The notes beneath the pieces are model-generated. The model saw nothing but the letters and a program-made list of their open reading frames with translations, ran no database searches and was not told where the DNA came from. Both the position numbers and the translations under genes were made by a program. A DNA stretch of 59,794 nt from Lentisphaeria bacterium. Its GTDB lineage: Bacteria; Verrucomicrobiota; Lentisphaeria; Victivallales; Victivallaceae. Shown here piece after piece: positions 27,310-35,137 of this stretch; position 1 is the stretch's first letter, and each line of letters starts with the position of its first letter. The DNA lies in the NCBI GenBank assembly GCA_017456285.1, contig JAFTJQ010000051.1, positions 1-59,794 on the forward strand, read 5' to 3'.

Positions 27310-27391
27310 TAGTTTAATGTGTGTAAAAAATCAAAAGAATTTGTGCATTTTTTGAAAAAATATAGTTTTTTGAACTTATTTTGAACGAGAA

Positions 27392-27458
27392 ATGCATGGA
27401 ATTACAACGGCATAAATAAGATTTATGTGGCTTATATGAGTTATAAAATTCCATGCAT
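27392..27458. repeat. Palindromic element with ATGCATGGAATT ends
   Basis: ATGCATGGAATT (27392-27403) and its exact inverse AATTCCATGCAT (27447-27458) bound a 43-bp AT-rich middle. The same end motif bounds the element at 28458-28549 and the repeats near 54785 and 59471. Confidence 0.55.
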
Positions 27459-27494
27459 AAAAAAAGACCGCCGCAAAATTTTGCAGCAGTCTTT
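27457..27494 (-). terminator. Intrinsic terminator of the second pseudopilin
   Basis: Read on the minus strand, AAAGACTGCTGCAAAA pairs with TTTTGCGGCGGTCTTT (two G-U pairs) and is followed by a run of Ts. It lies 28 bases after the stop of the second pseudopilin. Confidence 0.8.
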
Positions 27495-27521
27495 GAGGAA
27501 AACTTATTTTATGAATAAATT

Positions 27522-28244
27522 TTATTCAGGGTTGCTTGCACTTGAATCTTTGACGCCTTTCCACTGATTCTCGTCAAAGCTGTTCATTGCAGAAACGTGA
27601 CCGTCTACCCAGAGATAGTTACGGTTGTTGCTATTGTGCGGAGGACCTGAAACTGAACCGTCAGTAGCAGGTTTGAGTAAACCTTTGGTATCGCCATTAT
27701 CAGGTTTGCCACAGAGGATAAATGCTTTTTCTGAAGTCGCCCAGCCACCCTTTGCACCTGCAACACCGCTGTCAAGTGTATTCCAAGCAGTTCCGTACGG
27801 TTCCCAAAGGAGAATGGTATCAGAAGTATTTTCGACAGTCAGAACTTTTCTCTGTGCATGCGGTTTAGCCAACCAAGTCGGAGACCATTGAGTTCCGCCG
27901 GTATTAACGGTCATTGCCATATTTCCGCTGTAAGAAACGAAGCCCTTGTGAGTAGCATGTTTCGGATTCGGACCTGCGGGGCAGTGGAAAGAATTGTCGC
28001 TATTGACATATTCACGATAGAGGCAGTGCTGCCAAGTGTAACCATCATTTGCACCCGGCGAACCGACGGGAATGTAGTCCTCGTAATCATTCATGTACTG
28101 GAGAAAACCGGTTCCGAGTTGTTTCAAATTGTTTGTGCAGTTTGAAGCTCTTGCTGCGGAACGAGCTTTGTTGAGGGCAGGAAGTAACATCCCTGCGAGG
28201 ATTGCAATGATTGCAATGACCACTGTTACTTCAAAAAGCGTGAA
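27522..28244 (-). CDS. Second pseudopilin, H-x9-DG type, lacking its start codon in this orientation
   Basis: The minus-strand frame encodes [16 protein letters not shown] followed by [20 protein letters not shown] and a 200-residue globular part, ending [15 protein letters not shown]. It is a paralogue of the first pseudopilin. Upstream of the FTL codons there is no ATG, GTG or TTG in frame before a TGA. Yet a good minus-strand promoter lies at 28360-28387, and the missing ribosome site and first codons (MKNLFK) are present in inverted orientation at 28245-28306. Turning that 62-bp piece round would give M-K-N-L-F-K joined in frame to FTLFEV. A GTG at 28223 could start only a leaderless product. 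Confidence 0.7.
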   Translation of the reverse strand, partial: FTLFEVTVVIAIIAILAGMLLPALNKARSAARASNCTNNLKQLGTGFLQYMNDYEDYIPVGSPGANDGYTWQHCLYREYVNSDNSFHCPAGPNPKHATHKGFVSYSGNMAMTVNTGGTQWSPTWLAKPHAQRKVLTVENTSDTILLWEPYGTAWNTLDSGVAGAKGGWATSEKAFILCGKPDNGDTKGLLKPATDGSVSGPPHNSNNRNYLWVDGHVSAMNSFDENQWKGVKDSSASNPE

Positions 28245-28311
28245 AAAGCAAAAAAATAATAAAAAAATGAATAAATGAAAGGAAAATCATGAAAAATTTA
28301 TTCAAATTCAC
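28240..28311. other. Candidate invertible translation-start segment
   Basis: GTGAA (28240-28244) and TTCAC (28307-28311) are the cores of imperfect inverted repeats formed by two copies of pilin-leader coding sequence. The enclosed 62 bp carry GAAAGGAAAATC, ATG and five codons. In the present orientation they lead to a 25-codon dead end on the plus strand. In the other they would give the downstream pseudopilin a start. Confidence 0.55.
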
Positions 28312-28366
28312 CCTCATTGAGTTGTTGGTTATCACCTCAATTATTGTGAACCTGATTATATTATAG
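28289..28366 (+). pseudogene. Truncated pilin leader, 25 codons
   Basis: On the plus strand AAAGGAAAATC precedes ATG and a frame reading [19 protein letters not shown] and six more residues before TAG. It is a class III pilin leader without a mature domain. It overlaps the minus-strand promoter of the second pseudopilin. It is best explained as one half of an inverted-repeat arrangement rather than as a working gene. Confidence 0.6.
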
Positions 28367-28387
28367 CAGATGTTTTTAAAATGTCAA
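28360..28387 (-). promoter_or_regulatory. Promoter facing the second pseudopilin
   Basis: On the minus strand TTGACA (28382-28387) and TATAAT (28360-28365), both consensus, are separated by 16 bp. Transcription would run through the candidate invertible segment into the pseudopilin. Confidence 0.75.
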
Positions 28388-28457
28388 TAGTTTAAGGTGT
28401 ATAAAAAATCAAAAAAAATTGTGTAGTTTTTGAAAAAAAGAGTGCGGACGCATAGCT

Positions 28458-28549
28458 GCATGGCATTACCATTGACAGGTCATAACGAGTTATGTACACT
28501 TGTTCTTTGCACCCAACGCAGTTATGACCTGCCGACGGCAATTCCATGC
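28458..28549. repeat. Nested palindromic element
   Basis: GCATGGCATT (28458-28467)/AATTCCATGC (28540-28549) enclose perfect 11-bp arms CAGGTCATAAC (28476-28486)/GTTATGACCTG (28521-28531). The outer arms match the element at 27392-27458. Confidence 0.55.
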
Positions 28550-28608
28550 CTCCATGCCTCCAATTTTTCGTTTTTTCAAAAAATATACAGAAAAATTAGT
28601 TTTTATGA

Positions 28609-28636
28609 TTGATTTTTTCATTTTTTGCATTATATT
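28609..28636 (+). promoter_or_regulatory. Promoter of the AraC-type regulator
   Basis: TTGATT (28609-28614) and TATATT (28631-28636) are separated by 16 bp, about 48 bases before the regulator start. Confidence 0.6.
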
Positions 28637-28683
28637 TCAAATAAAGTCGGTCAGTTGAATACAGCATTAAGGAGTGAGCGATA

Positions 28684-29550
28684 ATGAAAAATGAGAATAC
28701 TTTTGAGCAGCAGCGTGAGAAATTGCTTGCGAGATTGGAGGAGTTCTATAATAACCCCAAATTGACGGTTTCAAGTTCCAGAAATTCTCCGCACGGCAAG
28801 AAAAATCGCTTGCATGCACACGGGTTTTATGAAATTTTTATTATGCGTGATGCCCATATCAGAATAAATCCTTTGGGTGAACTTCATTATAATATTTCAC
28901 CGCAGGAGCATTCAAAATTGAGTATTACTTTCTCGCTTAATCAAAATCAGTTTGACTGGGTGGTTATTCCCTACGGATTTTGTTATTACATCGACAGAGA
29001 GTTACCGCCGAAACTCAATGGGACACTCTCTTTCATTCAGGCAATCCCTGATTTGCTGGGGAAAAATCCCTCGGCGGAGTTAGCACACGATATTGCTAAA
29101 TTGCTGATCAAAATTTTAATTGAATTATCTTCAGATATTCGCCGCAGTCATTACGAAAAAACCAAGGTTGCTTTGAAAGCGTATTCTCTTATCAATAAGA
29201 GTTTCAATGATCACAATTTGAGTGCCCAGAGTATTGCTAAAGCCTGCGGTTATTCGCTTCAGGGACTTAATGCGGCATTTCAAAAGGAATTTAATTGCAG
29301 TATTCGACAATACATTATTAATCTCCGATTGAGCGATGCGGCTTACAAGCTTATCCACTCTGACGATTTTGATGTTATGACTATTGCCTATGCAACAGGT
29401 TGGAACAATCGGGCGTATTTCTCTAATTCATTCCGCAAGGCCTACGGACTTCCGCCGCATGCTTATCGCAAAAAAGTTTTGAGCGGTGAATTACCGATGC
29501 CGATTCCGCCGGCACCATTAAATAATCATGAGCCTAAAACGCAGAAGTGA
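28684..29550 (+). CDS. AraC-family transcriptional regulator
   Basis: A 288-residue regulator. The N-terminal part (HAHGFYEIFIMRD) resembles a cupin-type ligand domain. The C-terminal 100 residues hold two helix-turn-helices (LSAQSIAKACGYSLQGLNAAFQ and MTIAYATGWNNRAYFSNSFRKAYG) with the AraC signature before LPPHAYRKK. It probably senses a sugar. It is convergent with a GntR/LacI-type regulator and their 3' coding ends overlap by 25 bp. The target is unknown; the neighbouring dehydrogenase operon or the sialidase-like cluster are candidates. Confidence 0.88.
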   Translation: MKNENTFEQQREKLLARLEEFYNNPKLTVSSSRNSPHGKKNRLHAHGFYEIFIMRDAHIRINPLGELHYNISPQEHSKLSITFSLNQNQFDWVVIPYGFCYYIDRELPPKLNGTLSFIQAIPDLLGKNPSAELAHDIAKLLIKILIELSSDIRRSHYEKTKVALKAYSLINKSFNDHNLSAQSIAKACGYSLQGLNAAFQKEFNCSIRQYIINLRLSDAAYKLIHSDDFDVMTIAYATGWNNRAYFSNSFRKAYGLPPHAYRKKVLSGELPMPIPPAPLNNHEPKTQK

Positions 29551-30554
29551 GCAGATAATTTCTCGCTTTTGACCTTGTGACGAGAGGCAATCGCATTCAC
29601 GAGATTCTGGGCGGCAATCTCTCCGCATTGTTTCAAGGGAGCAATTACTTGCGGTCGTAACGGCGAAATTCCCGGCAATTCCAAACCATCACATCCGACA
29701 ATTTTGATATTGAGGTTATATTTTTTTATAAGTTCATGGATTGCAATTACTTGTGTATCATAAGCCGCAATGATCGCATCAGGAATGTGATTTGCTTGCA
29801 ATAACTTCTCCAAACCGATCGCCCCGCTATGCTCCAGTGGGTCAACATCAATAATCATATTGACATCCAGTTTTGAATATTCCCGCATTGCCGCACAGTA
29901 GGCATGAAATTTATTCAAAACACCGATGTCGGTAAAAGTTTTGGTCTCACCGATAAAGGCGATTGATTGGAAGTTATTGTCAATCAAATACTTAACTGCA
30001 TCGGTAATTCCTTTGGTGAAATCAAATGATACCTGCGGCACTTTTAATTCTGCCAACATATCTCCTGCGACGATAAATGGCGTGTTGTCGCTCTGTAACT
30101 CCTTGAATAGCAAGGGGTCAGATACTCCCAAGACAATTCTGCCTGCGGCTTTAATTGTTTTGAAGTTATGGAATTTAAGCAGTCCGTTTTTGCTGTCGGC
30201 ATCAAGTTTATGCAGGTAAATCTGATAATTTTCTTTGCTGATTGTTTCGAGAACTCCGCTCCAGATTTTGCTCCAAAAAGGATGGGCGAAAATTCCGGTG
30301 TAACTCTCGTAAATAATTTCTATAACTCCTTTAGTATGAGTAATTATTGCGTCTTCATTAACCTGAATTCCTGTTTTTCTTGAGACCGTCAGAATGCCGT
30401 CATTTTTCAATCGATTTACAGCTTTTTGTATTGTTTTGACATTCACATCAAATTCTTCTGCCATGGCGACGGCAGTCGGAAGTCGTTTAGAATAAACGCC
30501 TTGAGAGATTTTTTCTTTGATTTTATCCGCAATTTGCAGTTGTTTGTATTCCAT
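29526..30554 (-). CDS. GntR-HTH/LacI-type sensor regulator (AraR-like)
   Basis: A 342-residue repressor-type regulator. Residues 1-70 are a winged helix of the GntR family (KIKEKISQGVYSKRLPTAVAMA, VNVKTIQKAVNRLKNDGILTV). Residues 80-342 are a periplasmic-binding-protein-like sugar sensor (GRIVLGVSDPLL, FIVAGDML, IAFIGETKTF, AIIAAYDTQ, KIVGCDG). It is divergent from the dehydrogenase operon at 30738. Two 32-bp-spaced copies of TAAACCATAC lie at its promoter, so it probably represses itself and that operon. Confidence 0.88.
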   Translation of the reverse strand: MEYKQLQIADKIKEKISQGVYSKRLPTAVAMAEEFDVNVKTIQKAVNRLKNDGILTVSRKTGIQVNEDAIITHTKGVIEIIYESYTGIFAHPFWSKIWSGVLETISKENYQIYLHKLDADSKNGLLKFHNFKTIKAAGRIVLGVSDPLLFKELQSDNTPFIVAGDMLAELKVPQVSFDFTKGITDAVKYLIDNNFQSIAFIGETKTFTDIGVLNKFHAYCAAMREYSKLDVNMIIDVDPLEHSGAIGLEKLLQANHIPDAIIAAYDTQVIAIHELIKKYNLNIKIVGCDGLELPGISPLRPQVIAPLKQCGEIAAQNLVNAIASRHKVKSEKLSAHFCVLGS

Positions 30555-30594
30555 AAAAACTTTCCGCTAATTATTTTTTTGGGGTATTTTTATA

Positions 30595-30656
30595 TAAACC
30601 ATACACGATTTTTAAAAAAAATCAAATAAACCATACTGATTTTTTAAAAAAAATTA
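30595..30656. promoter_or_regulatory. Tandem operator repeats at the GntR promoter
   Basis: Two near-identical units start TAAACCATAC (30595 and 30627, period 32 bp) and continue with GATTTTT and A-runs. On the minus strand the first unit supplies TATGGT as -10, with TTGATT 16 bp upstream. Polymerase and a repressor dimer would therefore compete. Confidence 0.6.
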
Positions 30657-30737
30657 AAAAAAATGTTGTTTTTTCTTGAAAGTGATAGTAAATTCTAATA
30701 TCAAACATTTTTTAACAAACTATTTACGGAGGAAAAA

Positions 30738-31781
30738 ATGGCAAATGTAAAAACTTTAGCAACCGTTATCGAACGCCCCATGGAGGCAAACTTCAGAGAA
30801 ATTACTTTAACCCCGAAAAAAGCTGACACCGTCGTTTGCAAAACTCGTATGAGTGCAATTTCTACCGGTACTGATATGAAAACTTATCACGGTATGCAGC
30901 ACCCCGAACAATGTTATTTCCCGTTGGTGCCGGGTTATGAGAATATGGGTGTGATTTTGGAAGAGGGCGATTACGCTCCCGGTTTCAAAAAGGGCGACCG
31001 CGTGATGATTAATGAGTGCCGTAAATACATGGATGTCTGTTCTGCTTGGGGCGGCGGCACACTTATTTGCCACAAAGATATGGACAATGCCGGCGGTGCA
31101 GGCGATCCACTGTGCAAAGTGCCTGATAATGTTACTGATGAGCAGGCGGTTTTGGCATATTTGGCTTGCGTGCCGTTAAAGGGGATTGAGAAATTTACTT
31201 TTAAAGAAAAAGAGACGATTCTCGTTTTCGGAGCAGGTATGGTTGGTTTGAGCGGAGTTCAGATTTGCAAAATTATGAATCCTACAGCGACAGTTATCTG
31301 CGTTGAACCCCATCCGTACCGTCAGGAAATTGCTAAATTCTATGCTGATTATGTGATTACTCCTGATGAAAAAGGTATTGCTAAACTTCTGGAAATTACC
31401 AATGGCAAAAAGGCAGACAAAATTCTTGAGTGTTCAGGCAATCCCGAAGTCCCCGGAACTTTGTACAAATATATCAAGGACGGCGGCTGGCGTGATGATG
31501 ATGAAGTCGGACACATTCACTTGAATGGCGACTATCCCGAAAAATTGATTTTCGACCACTATCATCGCTGGTTTGTAAAAAATGTCAATATGTCAATGAC
31601 CTGTGCTATCAAGTGGAAAGGCAAGGGACAAATTCTTCAGTGGATGAGCGAGGGCAAATTTGATACATCTCATTTGCCGATTGAAATTTGGGAAGCAGGC
31701 AAGGCAAAAGAGGCTTTTGAATATCAGCACAAAAAAGGTATGGAATGTTTCAAAATTCTTTTTGACTGGAGGGATTTATAA
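30738..31781 (+). CDS. Zinc-type/MDR-superfamily sugar (polyol) dehydrogenase-like protein
   Basis: A 347-residue medium-chain dehydrogenase. It has a GroES-like N-terminal domain (SAISTGTDMKTYHG, PLVPGYENMGVILEEG, KGDRVMINE) and a Rossmann domain with VFGAGMVGLSGVQICK and VICVEPHPYR. The usual first zinc Cys is replaced in the STGTDMKTY region, so it may be a non-zinc member. Strong ribosome site GGAGG. First gene of an operon with an isomerase-like protein (one-base overlap), a phosphoesterase, a GH57-like enzyme and a radical SAM protein. It likely oxidises a sugar or polyol. Confidence 0.8.
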   Translation: MANVKTLATVIERPMEANFREITLTPKKADTVVCKTRMSAISTGTDMKTYHGMQHPEQCYFPLVPGYENMGVILEEGDYAPGFKKGDRVMINECRKYMDVCSAWGGGTLICHKDMDNAGGAGDPLCKVPDNVTDEQAVLAYLACVPLKGIEKFTFKEKETILVFGAGMVGLSGVQICKIMNPTATVICVEPHPYRQEIAKFYADYVITPDEKGIAKLLEITNGKKADKILECSGNPEVPGTLYKYIKDGGWRDDDEVGHIHLNGDYPEKLIFDHYHRWFVKNVNMSMTCAIKWKGKGQILQWMSEGKFDTSHLPIEIWEAGKAKEAFEYQHKKGMECFKILFDWRDL

Positions 31782-32590
31782 TGCAATTAGGCTTGGCAGC
31801 ATGGGGACTTCGCGAGGAGTCGCTTGAATCACAGTTGGCAATGGCGAAAAAATTGGGCGTGGATTTGCTCGAATTTTCGATTGCCAATTACAGCAAGGAT
31901 TTACAGTTGGATGCAACTTGTGCTGAACTCGATGCGGTCAAAGAGGCATTCAAAAAATATGGCATTCGCCTTGAATGCGGCTGTACCGGTAATGACTTCG
32001 GCGGAGATGACCCGACTGATCAGATTGAAAAGGTAAAAAAGGTTGTTGACATTGCCGCTTACTTGGGAATTAAATACTTAAGAATTTTTGCTTCTTTCTG
32101 TTCAGATAAACTTATTATCGGCGAAAAGTTTTTAAGTATGTGCAACGCCCTCAAAACGGTAAATGATTACGCGAAAACCAAGAATGTTACTCTCTGTGTT
32201 GAAACTCACGGCGGAGTTTCTGCTGTCGGCAATGGGGCAATTGTGCATACTTGCAGCCCCTCAACTCGTGTCGATTACATGAAAGAAATTGTTAAAACAG
32301 GTGTATCAATTAATTATGACCCTGCTAATTTGAGTGCAGTAGGTGTTGCTTCGGTAACGGCTTTCTATGAGATTTTTAAGGACTATATCCCCTATGTGCA
32401 TTTGAAAGATTTCTTTGATGTCGAGGGGGGAGTTGTACCGAGTTATTGCGGCAGAGGACGTTTAAACTACGATGAAGTCATGGCGGTTTTGAAAGATTAT
32501 GATGGCCCTGCTTTGATTGAGTATGAACTCCCCGGAGATGTCGAGGATGGTATGAGAAAAAGTTTGGACTTTTTGCGTAAGTACCTTTAA
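31781..32590 (+). CDS. Sugar phosphate isomerase/epimerase-like TIM-barrel protein
   Basis: A 269-residue AP-endonuclease-2 superfamily (xylose-isomerase-like) barrel. Sequential strands are LGLAAWGLREESLES, VDLLEFSIANY, YLRIFASF, VTLCVETHGG (Glu metal ligand), INYDPANLSAVG (Asp ligand), YVHLKDFFDVEGG (His/Asp), GPALIEYELPGD (Glu). This arrangement serves isomerases or epimerases of sugars, inosose or keto acids. Paired with the upstream dehydrogenase (TAATG overlap), it suggests oxidation followed by isomerisation. The substrate is not identifiable. Confidence 0.82.
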   Translation: MQLGLAAWGLREESLESQLAMAKKLGVDLLEFSIANYSKDLQLDATCAELDAVKEAFKKYGIRLECGCTGNDFGGDDPTDQIEKVKKVVDIAAYLGIKYLRIFASFCSDKLIIGEKFLSMCNALKTVNDYAKTKNVTLCVETHGGVSAVGNGAIVHTCSPSTRVDYMKEIVKTGVSINYDPANLSAVGVASVTAFYEIFKDYIPYVHLKDFFDVEGGVVPSYCGRGRLNYDEVMAVLKDYDGPALIEYELPGDVEDGMRKSLDFLRKYL

Positions 32591-32609
32591 TTAAAAAAGG
32601 AAATTAACT

Positions 32610-33716
32610 ATGAAATTCTATAAATTTTTATTTGTGTTTGTTTTGGCAGTGGCGGCTTTTTGCCTTTATGCTGAACAACAACAAGCAGAAATAAAAAAAC
32701 TTACTCCCCGTGATAATATGAATATTCCTTCAATTAATCGGGGCGGAGAAAGTTATAGAATTATTGTTTTGGGCGATGTTCACTATGACGGAGCTGAATA
32801 TCACCACCATTTAAGCGAAAAGTGGAAAAAAATCATTAAGGCAATTCCTCGCAATATCGAAATGTGGGAATCCCGCATGGGTAAACTTTTGAGTGCCGCA
32901 AAATCACAGGCGACCTCAAAAACCGAAATGGTTATTCAGATCGGTGATTTGGTTGAGGGTAATTGCGGTAATGGCGAAGCGCATGTAAAAATGGTTACAG
33001 ATGCAATAAATTTCATGGATAATTTTTTCGGAGAGATTCCATTTTATTTCTGTGCCGGCAATCACGATTACAATGGGGATGATGCACAAGCGGCTTTTGA
33101 CAAAGCGGCATTGCCGTATTACAGCAAAATGCTCGGCAAAAAAGTTGCGAGCAGAAGTTATTATTTTACGGTAAAAAATGACCTCTTTATTTTTACTGAT
33201 TATAATAATCCCGATTTGGCGATGATTGAAAAGGCTTTGCAGGAAAACTCCGAAGCACGTTATAAATTTCTGGTAACTCACGGAAGTGTAATTCCAAGTG
33301 ATTTGCCGACTTTGCATGGATATTTCCTCTCAAAAGATGTTGAAAAATACAACTGCATGCGGGATTTGTTGTTGAAAAACGAGGTGATTGTTCTTTCGGG
33401 TCACAGCCATGTTTGTGAATTAATTGACTGCGTGGCTCAGGAGGGGCGTTTAACTCAAATTACACTCGATAGCCGTTGGACTCCTGCATATGTGATTGAG
33501 AAATCTCCCGGAAGTACAACTCCGCAGCAATACGGCAGACGGCAGAAGACTCCTGAAAAAATTGCCGAATATGCGAAGTATCAGGGAGTAATCAAGGAGT
33601 TTTATCAAAATTTCACTGCCGCTTATGCAATTTTGGATATTAATAATGACGGGATAGTAGTTAATTTCTATGTCGGAGATAAACTTGAAAGTAAATATTG
33701 TTACAAATTACGTTAA
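32610..33716 (+). CDS. Exported calcineurin-like metallophosphoesterase
   Basis: A 368-residue protein with signal peptide (hydrophobic core FLFVFVLAVAAFCLYA) and all metallophosphoesterase motifs: GDVHYDG (about 53-59), GDLVEGN, GNHDYNGDD, VTHGSV and SGHSHVCE. It should hydrolyse a phosphomonoester or diester in the periplasm. Ribosome site AAAGGA. It is unusual to find an exported phosphatase inside an otherwise cytoplasmic sugar operon; it may release sugar from a phosphorylated glycan before uptake. Confidence 0.87.
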   Translation: MKFYKFLFVFVLAVAAFCLYAEQQQAEIKKLTPRDNMNIPSINRGGESYRIIVLGDVHYDGAEYHHHLSEKWKKIIKAIPRNIEMWESRMGKLLSAAKSQATSKTEMVIQIGDLVEGNCGNGEAHVKMVTDAINFMDNFFGEIPFYFCAGNHDYNGDDAQAAFDKAALPYYSKMLGKKVASRSYYFTVKNDLFIFTDYNNPDLAMIEKALQENSEARYKFLVTHGSVIPSDLPTLHGYFLSKDVEKYNCMRDLLLKNEVIVLSGHSHVCELIDCVAQEGRLTQITLDSRWTPAYVIEKSPGSTTPQQYGRRQKTPEKIAEYAKYQGVIKEFYQNFTAAYAILDINNDGIVVNFYVGDKLESKYCYKLR

Positions 33717-33745
33717 TCTATAAACACTAACAAAGGAAGAAAATT

Positions 33746-35122
33746 ATGTCAAGAAAAGTAATTTTTATGCCGCATGCGAATATTCAGTATTCGCAGCTCG
33801 ACCCGAAACGCAGACAGTGGGTTTGCGAAAATTGTTATCGTCCGCTTTTTGAGCTGGTTCGTGACAATGATTACAAAGTAGCCTTTGAGGCATCAGGCAG
33901 AACTCTGGAAGTTATGGCAGAGGAAGCACCTGAAGTTCTCGCTATGCTCCGTGATTTGATTCACGCAGGCAAAATTGAGCCGATCGGTTCACCATTTATC
34001 CATGTTATGTTGGCAAATATCCCTGCTGAAGTCGCTTTGCACTCACTCAAACGCGGACTTGATGCTTGGGAAAAATACACCGGTGTTCGCCCCGAAACAG
34101 GTTGGAATCCCGAATGCGGTTGGGCGGGACACTTGCTTGATTTGTACAAAGAAGCAGGTTTTAAATCAATCGTTATGGATGCGGATAGTTTCCTCCTTTC
34201 TTTCCCGGAAATCCGTCAGGCAACCGGTTTGGCTTATGACGTAAATGGTCACAGCAACAAAAATCACCTCTTCAAAATTGAAGATTACATTCAGGACAAG
34301 GTTGAATTTTTGCGTTATTTAACCAATCCGTCAGTTGCACCGAATGGTTTGAAGATGATTTTCCGCAGTGACTGCATGGCAAATCCGATGTTGTGGTATC
34401 TTATGGGTGCTACCGAGGGTATGCGTGAGAAGCCGGTTGATTTGGATGAACTTAAAGAGATGTTCCTAAAGTGGCAGCCGAGAATTGACAAGTCCGGAAG
34501 TTTCATCATGCCGTATGCTGAAGATGCTGAATACATCGGTTCATCTGCTTACTTCTATGTTAAGCAGTTCAATCAGGCTCGTTTCTTTGAATCTGAACCC
34601 GATTCAATCAAACGCTTCAAAGAACTCCTCGATATGGCAAAAGCGATCGGTTATGAACTCTCAACTCCGGCTGAAGTTATTGCAAGTGCAAATGAGATTA
34701 TCGAAAATAACCTCGTTGACAATATCGAAAACGGTGCGGCTTGGCACGGTGGTACTTACAAAGCATGGGCTAATACCTCATACTCTCGTATTCTCGACCC
34801 GGTTTGCCGTTCAATCTATGACGGCGTAGTCGAACTTCGCAAACGTTTAGGCAACATGCCCGAACTCGAAGAAGCAATGAATGCGATTGAAAGCGCTTAT
34901 GTGTCAGATTCACGTTGGCCCCCGTTGCCGACTACTCCGGGACGTTTCAATGTTCGTGAGACCTTGGACGATCTCTATGCTGCCAATGACGCTTTGGCAA
35001 GAGCAATGGAGAAAGGTGGAATTGCCGAAAAACGTGCAATCTATTCTGCTCCGTTGATGAAAACTCAAATTGCTTTCGTTGAAAAAACTCTTATGGAGCA
35101 GAAGTATTTCGGCGAAGAATAA
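33746..35122 (+). CDS. GH57/38-like glycosidase or polysaccharide-deacetylase-fold protein
   Basis: A 458-residue protein with the seven-stranded barrel pattern of GH57-like proteins: MPHANIQYSQL, FEASGRTLEVM, GKIEPIGSPFIHVML, GWNPECGWAGHLLDL (Glu123, candidate nucleophile), and FIMPYAEDAEYIG (Asp candidate). No signal peptide. GH57 members act on alpha-glucans or alpha-galactosides with retention. Length and motifs diverge from characterised ones, so specificity is open. It is the fourth gene of the operon, after the phosphoesterase. Confidence 0.65.
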   Translation: MSRKVIFMPHANIQYSQLDPKRRQWVCENCYRPLFELVRDNDYKVAFEASGRTLEVMAEEAPEVLAMLRDLIHAGKIEPIGSPFIHVMLANIPAEVALHSLKRGLDAWEKYTGVRPETGWNPECGWAGHLLDLYKEAGFKSIVMDADSFLLSFPEIRQATGLAYDVNGHSNKNHLFKIEDYIQDKVEFLRYLTNPSVAPNGLKMIFRSDCMANPMLWYLMGATEGMREKPVDLDELKEMFLKWQPRIDKSGSFIMPYAEDAEYIGSSAYFYVKQFNQARFFESEPDSIKRFKELLDMAKAIGYELSTPAEVIASANEIIENNLVDNIENGAAWHGGTYKAWANTSYSRILDPVCRSIYDGVVELRKRLGNMPELEEAMNAIESAYVSDSRWPPLPTTPGRFNVRETLDDLYAANDALARAMEKGGIAEKRAIYSAPLMKTQIAFVEKTLMEQKYFGEE

Positions 35123-35137
35123 TATATTGAGTTTACT

